Positions 13,590 to 25,118 are shown, counted from the first letter of the stretch. The stretch is DNA of 64,000 nucleotides from Spinacia oleracea (GCF_020520425.1 NC_079492.1:143224361-143288360), one strand, 5' to 3'. The notes: generated by a model not told the origin, from the letters alone. Made by a program: numbers and translations.

Positions 13590-14010
13590 ATTTATTATTT
13601 ATTGTTTATTATTTATTATTTACTGTTTATTATTTACTATTTACTATTTATTATTTATTATTTATGAATTTATTTATTATTTTATTATTTATTATTTATT
13701 ATTTATTATTTATTATTTATTATTTATTATTTATTATTTATTATTTATTATTTATTATTTATTATTTATTATTTATTATTTATTATTTATTATTTATTAT
13801 TTATTATTTATTATTTATTATTTATTATTTATTATTTATTATTTATTATTTATTATTTATTATTTATTATTTATTATTTATTATTTATTATTTATTATTT
13901 ATTATTTATTATTTATTATTTATTATTTATTATTTATTATTTATTATTTATTATTTATTATTTATTATTTATTATTTATTATTTATTATTTATTATTTAT
14001 TATTTACTAT
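13590..14010. repeat. Heptamer satellite (TTATTTA)n
   Basis: An almost perfect 7-bp tandem array runs from about 13675 to 14005, preceded by degenerate versions. Because 7 is not a multiple of 3, all frames give the same 7-residue peptide repeat (IIYYLLF), which explains the 146-codon ORF at 13664-14104. It is not a gene. A short TTCAGTTC-type repeat follows (14018-14065). Confidence 0.9.
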
Positions 14011-14119
14011 TCTCTCAGTTCCATTCAGTTCAGTTCAGTTTCATTCAGTTCCATTTAGTTCAATTAAGTTCATCCAAATAAAGTCCAGAAGAACAGGGCC
14101 TTAATTGACTTAATAATTT

Positions 14120-14280
14120 TTTTTTCATTTGATCTGAATGAATCACGAGGATGTTAGAAGTTGCATTATAAATGGGAAAGGAAATTCGAACTTGTGACCT
14201 ATCGTACATATACCTTTTGTTTTTTATACTAGATTATGACCTCGTTGGTTAATTGATAAAAATGTCTTAAAGGGTCGGAC
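14120..14280 (-). repeat. Possible tRNA-derived SINE fragment
   Basis: On minus there is a B-box-like CAAGTTCGAATTTCC (about 14183-14197), and an A-box-like ATCAATTAACC lies at a suitable distance upstream. No tRNA acceptor stem can be folded by eye, so a SINE relic is more likely than a tRNA gene. Confidence 0.35.
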
Positions 14281-14752
14281 AACCGCGACTAACGCATCAT
14301 TTCCGTTACTGAGACTCCGCGACCGTGATCGATACTGCATTTTTTATTTATATAGTGGACTAGACCTGATCAACATGAACCACCCCGCTGGCCGGGCCCG
14401 AAACTTAGCAGGTTTTGGGCAGAAAATTTAGGCCCATTTTTCGGGCACAGCCCCACCCGATTCTTTTTTACTTTTGGCCGAAAATAGCGGGTTTTGGGCC
14501 ACACAAAATTGAACCGAACCTTGACCCGACCTGACATAACGGGCTGACATTTTAGGCCGTGGCCCAGCCTACCTTTTGATCAAGTATAGAGCGGACATTT
14601 TTATTAATTTAAGTCAATTTCCGCCATAATAGTGATACTCTGGGGGGGAAGAACCAGTACAAACATACTCCAAATTAATACTAGTATCACTTCATTTTTT
14701 TGTTTTTCTGATTACATAATTTGTTCACAATCTTGTCATTGTTCATTAACAG
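14281..14752. other. Spacer, no gene
   Basis: The stretch contains a GC-rich patch with repeated GGGTTTTGGGC/GGCCC words (14385-14580) of unknown nature and an AT-rich lead-in to the fucosyltransferase fragment. No domain is recognised. Confidence 0.3.
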
Positions 14753-15214
14753 ATGGGAACAACAGTTCATCAAAGCCGTCTAATACCAGCAGCAAACCTG
14801 TTACTGGTCAGCACAAACTGGTAGATAATGATGAGCTTGTTGTAGCTTCAGGATTTGTTAAAGAATCATGCATAAGCAGGTACCAACACTCTTCATACCA
14901 CAAAACTCCATACACGGTGTGGGCCACAATCATTGCCATACGGCCCATACAAAACAATCATAAGAAGGCTATCAAGAACAAACCATGTAAAAGACAGTGA
15001 CACCATACCTTGCAAGTACCTGGTTTGGACTCCTGCAAACGGGTTAGGAAATAGAATGGTTAGCATGGTTTCAGCTTTCTTATACTCCGTTCTTGAAAAT
15101 CGAGTTTTTCTGGTTGAATTTGAGGCAGAAATGGATTGTTTACCCAAAAACTTCCCTCATAAAAACCGTTGGAGTCAAATAGTCAACTACCAGCCTTCAG
15201 AAAAAACAGGGTAA
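14753..15214 (+). pseudogene. GT37 xyloglucan-type fucosyltransferase fragment
   Basis: After an AG acceptor at 14751-14752 the first frame reads LVVASGFVKESCISRYQHSS, matching the start of plant GT37 alpha-1,2-fucosyltransferases (LLASGFDEESCLSRYQ style). Near 14905-14935 the frame changes, and the second frame reads CKYLVWTPANGLGNRMVSMV and then SAFLYSVLENRVFLVEF, which contains the GLGNR donor-binding motif. The frame ends at about 15214 (SEKTG, stop). About 150 codons remain of a family usually 500-600 residues long. GT37 enzymes add fucose to cell-wall xyloglucan or arabinogalactan in the Golgi. The frameshift and truncation make it a pseudogene. Confidence 0.75.
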
Positions 15215-15890
15215 ATTCAGGGGAAGATGGGTTTTCGCCGTCATTTGTGCACCTTAATCTACAACATGGATATGGTGATCATAATCTTAGACAATTCCAT
15301 TGCAATAATAGGACAAATTAACTTTACCAATTTAGTTAGTTTAAGTTTTTTTTTTTTTTTTTTGACTAATTATTTCTAAACTCCATACTATAAAAAGCTT
15401 TTTATAGATTTTTCGAAGTGTTTCAATCCTATGTTATCTCTAACATCAACATCACTATATCCTAATGTTTTTATCGACTCCATTTTAACAATCACTAAAG
15501 GGTCCACTTAATACAAGTAGAGTACAACATTATCCATTAATACTTGACAGGATTATATTCATACTCGATAATAATTAAAAACCGCACTCTAATTAAAAAC
15601 CGCACTCTAACTATTCATTGTTATTTGATCAAATATTACTCCACAAGTCATGCTAACTCGTATTTAACCTGTATTTTGTATTGAATACATGGACAATATT
15701 CGATATCGGGTCTTTAAGTAAAACCCTAACGGGCTAATAAAGTAATATCCTCCTATTTAACATTTTTGGTGCCTCTATCACTCTATCTATTAGAGTTATG
15801 GTATATATAGGATTCTAATGCATTTAGGGAAACTATAGTTTGTTAGTTTAGAAATCGAATAGAGTCCTAAACCTAATAGATTTATGTTAT
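15215..15890. other. Intergenic, UGE upstream region
   Basis: AT-rich with no coding or repeat feature that I can name, apart from a poly-T run at 15346-15363 and a local 18-bp duplication near 15580-15610 (AATTAAAAACCGCACTCT). Confidence 0.4.
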
Positions 15891-16090
15891 AATTTCCTAT
15901 ATAAATCAATGATGTAACATAATTAAGCTATTCAGTTCTAATATCATACATCAATATTATTATCACCCTCCTCTTCCTCTGTTTTTCTTACTCTGCTTTC
16001 TGCATTTTTCTCTCTTTAGAAAAATCTCTCTCTCCTCCTCTGTTTTTTTACTCTGCTCTCCGCATTTTTCTCTCTCTAGAAAGATAAACA
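15891..16090 (+). promoter_or_regulatory. UGE promoter and 5' UTR
   Basis: A TATATAAA box is at 15898-15905, 186 bp before the ATG, which would place transcription start near 15930. The leader is CT-rich. It contains a tandem duplication with a period of about 61 bp: the block starting CCTCTG at 15976 recurs at 16037, each copy ending TTTTTCTCTCTTTAGAAA or TTTTTCTCTCTCTAGAAA. The first copy's TTTAG/A could act as a splice acceptor-like site, but I see no strong donor. Pyrimidine-rich leaders are common in highly expressed plant genes. Confidence 0.6.
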
Positions 16091-19000
16091 ATGGATTCCG
16101 AAGGAAGAAACATTCTAGTCACAGGAGGTGCTGGCTTCATTGGTACTCACTGTGTTCTTGCTTTACTCAAACAAGGTTTCCGGGTAGTTATCATCGATAA
16201 TCTTGATAATTCTGTTGAAGAAGCTGTTAATCGGGTCAGGGAATTAGCCGGTCCTGATTTATCTCAAAACCTGGAATTTCACCTGGTAAATTCTCAACCA
16301 TCTTTTTGGGTTTTCGATTTCTGGTTCAAATTTTGGTTTTTTTTTTTTTTTTTTTTTTTTTGGCGAATTGTGGTTCAGAATTTTGTGGGTTTAAAATAGT
16401 TGATCAAATTGTTTGGTGGGTTTTTGTTACTGCAGGGTGATCTCAGAAATAAAGATGATCTTGAGAAGCTATTTTCTGGAAACAAGTATGGAATTCTTTC
16501 TTTATTTATTTTATCCTCCTTTTTCTTTAGTACTGCACATTAATCGATTAGGACCTCACTTTATTTTTGTCACCATTTAGGACCTTGTATTACTTTTCCG
16601 GTCAAATGTAACTACCATGGTAAAATAAGTTGGGTCATTGGGTTAGAAAAATAAGCTACTAGCTTGACCATTGGAGTTGATATTTAAGCTAATTTGCTTG
16701 AAAAAACTTGGCCAATGAAATAATATTAAATTATATTAAATTAAAATATTAATTGACAAATATGACTACATTAAATATCAAGCTAGTAGCTAACCACTAG
16801 AGTACTAACTAGCTAGAAAGAGAAATAGCTTGAAATATTATGTGGCATGACAAGCTAATTTAGAAATTAGCTTACCATTGTAGATGCTCTAACAATCCTG
16901 ATTGTATATTTTCTTTTGTACTTTATTTTTATTTTTATTTTGGAGTATACAATTTGATCTGTGTACTGAATTTTTGATTCCATGAATTGAGGGGTTGATA
17001 ATTGCGATGTATAATTGGATATTGAGGAGTCTTATTCATCTAAATTAGGTATTGTCTTTCCTAATTGAATTGGGAAACACTAAATTAACCTTAAGAAAGA
17101 CTAGAGGAAAAGGGGGGAGTTGAGGGAGATACGGGATTCATATTGTCTTGGTGGAGAAGACGACATAGATGGGAACTGGAGAGGGAGAGAAAGAAAGATT
17201 GAGTTTAAAAAAATGAGTAACAACATTGAATGTTTTCCTTAAGCTTTTAATATTGAAAGATCTCAGTTTTTAGCTCCGGTGAGTTAAACCTGAGTTAAGT
17301 TGTCGGATTATTAACCTTAGGTCCCAATTGGTGACAAAATAAGAGTGAGATCCCAATTGGTGATTTATGTGAAAACTTAGGTCACAATTATGGGCTTAAC
17401 TCTTTTTTTCTGGGTTTTGTTGATTCTATGCTTCTTCCGTATATGTTCTTGGTATTTGGGATTATCTTTTTATTGTCTTTATCCTATTGCTTTTGACTAT
17501 TTTGGTGAGTTTTCTGGGATTTTTTTCATATTTTTTCCTTTAATTTTGTGCCAGTTTTGATGCTGTAATTCACTTTGCTGGATTGAAGGCTGTGGGTGAG
17601 AGTGTTGCTCATCCATTTCGCTATTACGATAACAACTTGATTGGTTCAATCAATCTGTACCAAACTATGGCCAAATACAATTGTAAGAAGGTGAGCATTT
17701 TGCCAGTTTAGTCCGTATACCTAAAAAAAATCTTGTCAGGAAATAGGTATTCAGTGTGTAATTGTATTCAAATTACTTGATATTAATTGAATTCCGTTGG
17801 AATGTCGAAAATGTCAAATATTCTCAAAATACTTTGTTACCTACTCCGTATTCAGTGTTTGGTATTGGGTAAATCCACTAGGATTAGGGAACAAGGCAAA
17901 CAAGTATAACAGCTAATCTAGGAGACTAGGCTAACACAAACACTAGTGATCTTAGGCTCTGTTTGGTAAACTCTTTCAGTTAGCTTAAATGATTAGGTGC
18001 TAATAATATAAGTCAACTTAAATAATTAGAAGTGTTTGGCAGGAAGCTGAAATCAAATTTAAGGTGGATAAGGAGTCATAAGGTGACTGATAATGAAACG
18101 TTATTCCAATTAACGTCTAGAAATCAATCACCTGATTAATTTATTTTTCTTTAAAAAAAGTTACAGTAATCTAACCGAATTGAAAAGATCAAAACACATC
18201 AGGTCATGAAAATTAAAGCAATGGTGGTGGCCGGTAGTCTTTGATTAAAAAATCTGGGTGCAGTATAATAGTGCGAGGCAGTTATTATTTAGGAGGCTCG
18301 CAACTCGCAACTCGCAAGGGGTTAATGTGGAGGAGGAGAAAGAGAACAAGATGCTGGTTGGAGATGGGGGCTAGAGTTCGGTGGTGTTTGGGTCCTTAGT
18401 GGTGGGTGTTGGCGGTGTTTGGGTCTCCAATGTGGGCGGTGCTGGGTTTGACGGAAGAGAAAAGAGAGAATAAGATTCAGAATTTCAGATGCAAATAATA
18501 AATAATTTAGGAGTTTTTAGAAATTAAGATCAAGTACTCCGTATTCATATAAAAAGTAGTACAAGTATCAAGTATGTATGACACACTTACCTATTTCACT
18601 TGTTTTTTTTGGTTGCTTTCGTTCTTTCTAGAACCCATTTCACATGTTCATTACCTATATGATTATTTTCGTTAAAAATCGTTTAAATTAGACTATTGTA
18701 AAAGAACGAGTAATTGTGAGATTATTGAAATTACATTTTCCTAAACATAGATCATATGTCATTATCTTTTAAGAATCTTATACTTCGTAATTATTCTAGT
18801 TGTACATGGAAATACATAGAAAATTAATTAAAAATGTGAGAAATATAAAATTTCAGGTACTTAAGAAATTAGTTTTACCAAACAGTCAATATAAACAACT
18901 ACCTTATCAGTTTCAGTACCTTATCAGTTTCAGGTGTCACCTTATTAATTTCAGTTAACTTATCAGTTTCAGCTCGATTTCAGTTGATATTGCCAAATAG

Positions 19001-20662
19001 AGCCTTAGTGGTAGTTGAAGAATTAAGGTTGGCCTATTACATTGCCCAATGCAGTAATCTTAGTTGCATTACTTAATTTTGTCCATGATCATAATAATTG
19101 TAGGGGTATTCAAGATCATATAATATGAGTAAGTAACAAAGTATTTGAATAATGGTTTGAATCCATAAATTAATGAATAGATTCAACATGACTGATTGTG
19201 TTTAGTACTGCGCCGTACTTATGATATTGAAGTATCAATTAGTTCAAATAATGATATTTGGATCATTGGATGTGTAGTTGGTTTTCTCATCATCAGCTAC
19301 AGTTTACGGCCAGCCTGAGAAAATCCCATGTGTAGAAGATTTTGAATTGAAGGCTATGAATCCATATGGCCGAACTAAGGTAATTAATGACTAATATTTT
19401 TGTGACTTTTCTCAGTAGCAGCAACTGTTATCTTGTATTTTCCTTAGAATTAAGCTGATTATATTTCAATTTGTAGCTTTTCCTTGAAGAAATTGCTCGA
19501 GATATATCAAGTGCAGACAAAGAATGGAGCATGATTTTACTTAGGTACTTCAACCCAGTTGGTGCTCATGAGAGTGGGAAGCTTGGTGAAGATCCTAAGG
19601 GTATCCCGAACAATCTTATGCCTTACATACAACAGGTTGCTGTCGGAAGACTACCTGAGCTCAATGTCTACGGCACTGACTATCCTACAAGGGATGGTAC
19701 TGCGGTATGTAGTACTGCTTCCAAATATTGATTTCAATGTTTAAATCTTTTGATTGTGTTCTGCCAATCAAAACATACTTTGGTTGTAATCAAACTTATT
19801 TTTTCACAGATTCGAGATTACATTCATGTGATACTTTGGTTGTAATCAAACTTATTTGTTCACAGATTCGAGATTACATTCATGTGATGGACTTGGCTGA
19901 TGGTCATGTTGCTGCTTTGAGGAAGTTGTTTACTGCAAAGAATATAGGTGACCTGATTCATTCATTCCTTCATCAATATAATATGAAACAAATAATCTTA
20001 GTGTCACCTTTCTGAATTATATTCCCTGAATATCGTGTTTCATCCGTTATTTAGGTTGTGATACCATTAACTTGGGGACGGGTAATGGTGCTTCAGTTCT
20101 TGAAATGGCTAAGGCATTTGAGAAGGCATCAGGAAAGGTAATATCCTGTTTCATTTTTTTTTCTGTCATCAGGTTATTATAAATTTTAGTGAGTGTTAAG
20201 TTAAGTTTTAGTGAAATTTCTGCCATTAACAATGTATTTCTAATGTTATCTCCAGGAAATTTCACTTAAAATGTGTCCAAGAAGAGCAGGAGATGCAACT
20301 GAAGTCTATGCCTCAACGGAGAAAGCTGCAAAAGAACTCGGCTGGAAGTAAGTTTCCCAAAAGAACTGGATTTACCTGCTAACTAATCTCTGTTAATGAT
20401 GTTTATCAGCATTAATCTCGCTTATATTTTATGATACGTCTAATATCGTATATGGCGGGGTGTCTTTAATTTTCACTTTTTCGAGGCAATCAGCTCAGAT
20501 TAGGCTCTATAATGCTAACAGTACTAAGCATTATCATCTAAATAACTGATTGATTATGCTAAATGTGTTTACAGGGCAAAGTACGACATAAACGATATAT
20601 GTCGAGACCAATGGAAGTGGGCAAGCAGCTATCCATGGGGCTACCAAGGAAAACCCGAGTAA
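16091..20662 (+). CDS. UGE: UDP-glucose 4-epimerase, nine exons, 351 aa
   Basis: Interconverts UDP-glucose and UDP-galactose in the cytosol with bound NAD, supplying UDP-galactose for cell wall, galactolipid and raffinose synthesis. Exons: 16091-16285, 16436-16485, 17555-17690, 19278-19379, 19477-19704, 19866-19947, 20055-20137, 20256-20347, 20575-20662. All junctions are GT-AG and join to 1056 bp (351 codons plus TAA), the usual plant UGE length. Visible motifs: Rossmann TGGAGFIG (residues 11-18), SSSATVYG (131-138) with the catalytic Ser, NPYGRTK with Tyr157 and Lys161 (YxxxK), and [18 protein letters not shown]. The start is the first ATG after the CT-rich leader and begins the family's N-terminus. 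Introns 2 and 3 hold transposon insertions, and a duplicated acceptor precedes exon 6. It looks functional. Confidence 0.95.
16551..17352. mobile_element. TIR element in UGE intron 2
   Basis: GGACCTCACTTTATTTTTGT (16551-16570), continuing CACCATTTAGGACCT, is inverted at 17318-17352, where GGTCCCAATTGGTGACAAAA is followed by TAAGAGTGAGATCC. The roughly 35-bp inverted ends match at most positions. Inside is a second, internally symmetric block around 16620-16895 rich in TAAGCT/AGCTTA words, possibly a nested MITE. No target duplication could be settled. Confidence 0.5.
17955..19004. mobile_element. Tourist/PIF-like non-autonomous element in UGE intron 3
   Basis: The ends GGCTCTGTTTGGTAA and TTGCCAAATAGAGCC are inverted (13 of 15 match). 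They are flanked by the TTA duplication (17952-17954 and 19005-19007), the signature of PIF/Harbinger elements. It is 1050 bp with no transposase. The UGE copy at 10128-12520 lacks it, so it inserted after the duplication or was lost from the copy. Confidence 0.75.
19775..19886 (+). repeat. 56-bp tandem duplication spanning the UGE exon 6 acceptor
   Basis: ATACTTTGGTTGTAATCAAA and what follows through CATTCATGTG occurs at 19775-19830 and again at 19831-19886, with one difference (TTATTTTTTCACAG versus TTATTTGTTCACAG). Each copy contains a complete 3' splice site plus the first coding bases of exon 6. Only the second continues the UGE frame; the first reads [11 protein letters not shown] and then TAA. 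Confidence 0.9.
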
Positions 20663-21428
20663 TATGGTAGAAATAGTCATCCTGTACAAAATATACTTAC
20701 TTAACCAGATGCCACAGATTTGTCAAGTTCAAGTGTTGAAAGTATTAATTCCTCACGATTTTAGACTTTTAGTTTTTTTTTTTTTTTCTCTGATTAGTAT
20801 TTTGCACGGTTTGTTAAAGTGTACTAGTAAATTTGAGAAGGTAAATATGTGATGGTCTACCAATATATTTCAAAATCTTCCTTATTTGGTTCAAAGAATC
20901 AAAGGGTGTAGTATGAATTGAAGTTGATGTTATTGCTGACTCATAAATGAGAATGCTCCTACATGAAGTATATCTTTTCCATTCTGTTATCTAATGTAAA
21001 GGAATGTAGGCCATGCTTTCTTTATGAGTTGTTTTAATTATTTCTCACTACATTGTTTATATAATCATCTTATCTTCAAGCAAACTCGTCTTCTGCATTG
21101 TCTTATTTTGCAGGAAATTTGTCAATTACTATCCTATTTATTTAGTAGGGAATTTGTTAATTACTATCTAATTTAATAATAATTACTATCTAACTTAATA
21201 AAAGTTTGCCAATTACGGATTATTATCTAGTCTTTACCGGACCTCGTATTTGGTTAGACATCTCTATCACCCAAGAGTTGCAGCTAATCAAATAATCAAT
21301 CACTTTCATCCACTGTTTGGAAGTAGCTATCCAATGTTGTTTGAATGGTGACCATAAAATTGCGGCGTATATATATGAGATAGTGGTATTTGATTAATAT
21401 CCATGTGAAGAAGGTACCAAATGTACCA
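20663..21428 (+). other. UGE 3' UTR and flank
   Basis: Downstream of the TAA the sequence is AT-rich with a poly-T tract (20775-20787) and possible AATAAA-like signals, but none is clearly decisive. From 21110 there are short imperfect repeats of the type AATTTGTTAATTACTATCTA. No gene is seen. Confidence 0.35.
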
Positions 21429-21430
21429 TA

Positions 21431-21758
21431 CTCCTTCCGTCCCAGAATACTCGACCCGGTTTGATCGGCACAGAGTTTAAGGGACTTGAATTGACTTATT
21501 TAATTTAATAGGTAGTAGTTGATAGTGGGGTATTATTTTAATGTAGTTAGTGGGAAATGTGTAAAGGGGTGGGGTTGGGGGAGAGTAGGGGTTGAATTTT
21601 TAATTATTTTTTGTATGGAGTAAGAGGTAAGTGGGTTAATAGGGGTGGAGTGAGAAATAATATAATATTGTTAGAATATTTTCATTTTTAGAAACAGGTC
21701 AAGTATTAAGGGACGGCCCAATAAGGAAAACATGTCAAGTATTTCGAGACGGAGGGAA
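21431..21758. mobile_element. Stowaway-like MITE (about 328 bp)
   Basis: The left end is CTCCTTCCGTCCCAGAATAC after TA (21429-21430). The right end is TTTCGAGACGGAGGGA, inverted to the left one. The interior shares sequence with the MITE at 22369 (GGACGGCCCAATAAGGAAAA). Confidence 0.75.
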
Positions 21759-22259
21759 GAATTCGTATAAGATATCATCCCACTTCAAATCATAGTTGTA
21801 TCACTTCGTTCCTTTATAATTGTCGCATTGTACTAATGGTCCTTATTGGTACTCATAACTGGTAGTGAAAAGTATTTCATTACGTCAATTTAGTAATAAT
21901 TGGCACATTATATTATATTGCGAGTATGATCTTCATTGGCGTTCGTAATTATTAGTAAACTGTATTCGTCATGTTCAGTAACACTTAAATGTTATATTCC
22001 GTATTATATTGCGAGAGTGATCCTCAACTCCTAATTGAGAGGGCCGTTATTTTTTTCTCATATTGTATGTACGATCCTCTCCAAAAAATTAAATTGATAT
22101 CATATACTACTCCGTAGTTATTAGACCATGCACTTATTCAGCCCCGGCCTTGAGGGTAGGCGGGGAATGCAACCGCCTAGGGTCCAAGGCGAAAAGGAGC
22201 CCAAAATAGAAATTTGTAAAGTATATTAGTTCAATAATAAATAAACGCGTTAATAAACA

Positions 22260-22360
22260 ACTAAAATAAACTTGGCTTAGTGGTAAGGTGGTAGGATGAA
22301 TCTTTGTGTTACCGGGGATGAATGTGAGTTCGATTCCTGATAACCGCATTAATTCATTAT
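22260..22360 (+). repeat. tRNA-derived SINE-like fragment
   Basis: TGGCTTAGTGGT matches the pol III A box (about 22273-22284) and GAGTTCGATTCC the B box (about 22327-22338), at roughly tRNA spacing. The flanks do not form an acceptor stem, so it is read as a SINE head, possibly including the GC-rich block from 22138. It is cut on its right by the MITE at 22369. Confidence 0.5.
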
Positions 22361-22368
22361 ATTCAGTA

Positions 22369-22698
22369 CTCCCTCCGTCCCTTAATACTCGCACCGGATT
22401 GACCGGTGCGGAATTTAAGACATTTGAATTGACTTATTCATTTAATGGGTGTTAGTTGATAGTGGGGTATTTTTTTAATATAATTAGTGGGAATGTGTAA
22501 GAGGTGGGGAGTGGTGATTGGGTGTGTGAATTTTTAAATGGTTTTTTGTAGGGAATAGGTGTATAGGTGGGGTTAGTAAGTAAGTGTGGGAAATAATATA
22601 ATATAATATAGGTATAAATTTCCATTTATAGAAGCGGTGCAAGTATTAAGGGACGGCCCGAAAAGGAAAGCGGTGCGAGTATTAAGAGACGGAGGGAG
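22369..22698. mobile_element. Stowaway-like MITE (330 bp)
   Basis: CTCCCTCCGTCCCTTAATAC is inverted against GTATTAAGAGACGGAGGGAG, with a TA duplication at 22367-22368 and 22699-22700. No coding capacity. Confidence 0.85.
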
Positions 22699-23039
22699 TA
22701 TATTCCATGGAGCTATACACTTTTGTATCTTCAGGTTCAGGGTTAAAATACATGAGCCCACATTTACTTAACCGTTTTCGGATTTTACAGTAACATTTAC
22801 TACAACCATTCATTGCCAACTGCTATACCTTGGTCCGATGTATATGCATAAAAAATGATAGTAACTTACTACTTATAAGAAAAATGGTACAAACTTAAAC
22901 TTAACTTTTTTTTTTTTTTTTCGGAAAGAAAACTACATGAAAAGATTAGGTTCATCTTATTTCAAGACTGTGACCTAACTTATAAAAACGAGAAAATAAG
23001 AAATAAGGATCTATGTTTTGTGGGCTATCCATCAATGAC

Positions 23040-23172
23040 CAAGTGAAGGCATGTAGTCTGCAACCCTATTTGCTTCCTTGAATACATGATGAGAGGCAAC
23101 CGAATTAAACTGAAGTAGGAGGTTCTTGATATCATTCCTGAGTAATTGTATATTCCAAAGGAAAATCCATGG
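23040..23172 (-). pseudogene. RNase H domain fragment of a LINE-type element
   Basis: The minus frame reads PWIFLWNIQLLRNDIKNLLL and then QFNSVASHHVFKEANRVADYM, matching the C-terminal part of the plant RNase H domain (RVT_3), with its typical REAN-R-AD motif. Only about 44 codons remain. It is flanked by unrelated AT-rich sequence. Confidence 0.6.
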
Positions 23173-23284
23173 TACAAGCTTGATCTTAATTACATATATA
23201 AACGCATAAGAATTTAATATAGGTTCTCTTTTAAAGAGTATCTCGACACCCGATAATCAAATCAAACTCATTCCACAAATTCTT

Positions 23285-23590
23285 ATTTACAAGGGTTGTA
23301 CAATAATTATTGTACACCGTAGTAAAAGTTAACTCAAAATGCTTAAAAGTTATGCTTATATATGTAAAAGTTATCTATTTTATAGTGATAATTTTTTTTT
23401 TATTTTAATAAAACTTATTTCTTCAAAATCACTAATAATGTATACAATTAATCATTTAATCCTTTAAAATGTTTATACATCAACTTTTTTTTACTAATAT
23501 AAAAGTTAATAAAAACTAGGTTAAAGTTACAAAAAATATGTTAAAGTTATCTTGGTGTACAATAAATTTATTGTACATCTTGTGCGCGCA
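23285..23590. mobile_element. Possible MITE with TGTACAAT inverted ends
   Basis: TGTACAATAATTATTGTACA on the left (about 23296) and TGTACAATAAATTTATTGTA on the right (about 23559) are each palindromic and mirror each other. AGTTAA/AAAGTTA words repeat inside. No target duplication is certain. Confidence 0.4.
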
Positions 23591-23599
23591 AGATCTTTT

Positions 23600-24686
23600 G
23601 TTTGCATTCATAATCAAGATTGAACTAGAACTAGAAATATAAATGAGCACGTAATGAGGTAAGTTCAAACAAATAATTTTAACATGTCCTTGTACACCCG
23701 GTGTGCCATGAATTTATTATACATTTTATGGTAATATTTATTCAATGTTTGGTAATTCTTAACCTGTTTTAGTTAACTTTTGTATTACAATTTTATTTCC
23801 GAACAATCAATCTATGATTAAGCTACTTTATTTTTAAAATAATACCAAAAATTTTATTTGTTCCTTCTTTGCGAGAATGTATGTGGCACATTTTTAGCTA
23901 CCAATGTCAATAATTATAACTATCAATCAATCCATCAATTGCTATATACTTAAAGACACACAAAACTCCCTAAAAAAAAATACGCAAAACAATACACGTC
24001 ATCTCCTGGTGCGTCTTGTACTTTTTTAATTAAAAATATATGATATGGATAATTATATGGAAACAAACAAAAAAATCTATATTGATTTTTTTATATATAG
24101 AAGTCTATTAAGGCTTCAAACTTTGCCATAATTAAGCCTCAATCAATAACTATATACTAAAAAACATACCAGAAATGACACGTGTTATTTCCTAGTGATT
24201 CTTTAGATTTTTTATTTTTTGTAATTTAATTTTTTTTTATTAATAAAACTTACAGAAATGGGGGGAAAAAATATTTGCAGTAGTTATCAATCATTATTGT
24301 AGAAAGTCAATTGTAGCCCGTATCTCTCATATGCATTATATAAATTATTATTTGGAAAAAGTTACTCCATATTGATTAATTTAAATAAGAAATTATGTTC
24401 AAAACTTTTTAACAACATTTTAAACTCTTTGTATTATAATGACTTAAAATACTTTTGTCTTATGAAAAATAAATGTGTCGTATCTTCAAAAATTTACGTA
24501 ATGAAATTAATAATTTAAGTAAATAAATAAGCTGGAATATGGGTGAAAAGGGAAAAGAAAAAGTTGTGAAAAGAGTAAATATGAGAAACTTTTTATAAAT
24601 AAATGAAAGAAAAAATTATCTTTTATTAAATTAAATATGAGTACACTTATTTCAAGGAATGTAAGTTTAGATAAATTTATTTAACT
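23600..24686. other. AT-rich spacer with Helitron-like 5' ends
   Basis: No gene. TATATACTTAAAGACACAC (about 23944) and TATATACTAAAAAACATACC (about 24150), followed by ACACGTCAT and ACACGTGTTATTTCC, look like Helitron 5' termini. Matching 3' ends were not found. Confidence 0.3.
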
Positions 24687-24689
24687 TAA

Positions 24690-24895
24690 GGCTATGTTCC
24701 ATTAAACTTATTTTGTCTGACTTATATTATCTGAACTTATTTCGACTGAAATAAACTTATTTAATTTGTGTGTTAAAATGTCTGAAAAAAACTTATTTTT
24801 ACGGACTTATATTATCTAAATTTAACTGAATATATCTTAACTTACCTGAACTTATTTTGTCTAATAAGTCAAAATAAGTTGAACAGAACAAAGCC
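24690..24895. mobile_element. Tourist-like MITE (206 bp)
   Basis: GGCTATGTTC and GAACAAAGCC form the inverted ends, flanked by a TAA duplication (24687-24689 and 24896-24898). The interior is built of AACTTATTTTGTCTGA-like words. The MITE at 62542-62781 is a relative. Confidence 0.8.
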
Positions 24896-25105
24896 TAAGA
24901 TAAGTTTTGTATGCACACAAAGAAGGTCTAAAGGAAGATATATTTACCTTAGAAGATCGTCTGTTACACCTTGACTGACTTTTATTTAACAATAAAATTC
25001 AGATCTCCCTTGTTCCTTTGAATATGTAGGACCGAGTTCCTTTCGTCAGTTTCTTGTAATATATTGTTCCTCCTTCCAGGAACTAAACTCATATCAGCGA
25101 GTTCC

Positions 25106-25118
25106 GGCTCTGATACCA
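25106..25118 (-). other. Primer-binding site of the SIRE-like element
   Basis: The minus strand reads TGGTATCAGAGCC, a full match to the usual plant Copia initiator-tRNA site, two bases inside the LTR. Confidence 0.8.

Noticed and set aside
13590-14010. CRISPR-like or centromeric array
   Set aside because: There are no spacers; it is a simple heptamer satellite in a plant genome.
13664-14104. 146-codon ORF with LLFIIYY repeats
   Set aside because: A 7-bp satellite has no stop in this frame; no start context or domain.
22260-22360. tRNA gene
   Set aside because: A and B boxes are present, but no acceptor stem or cloverleaf could be drawn; a SINE relic is more likely.
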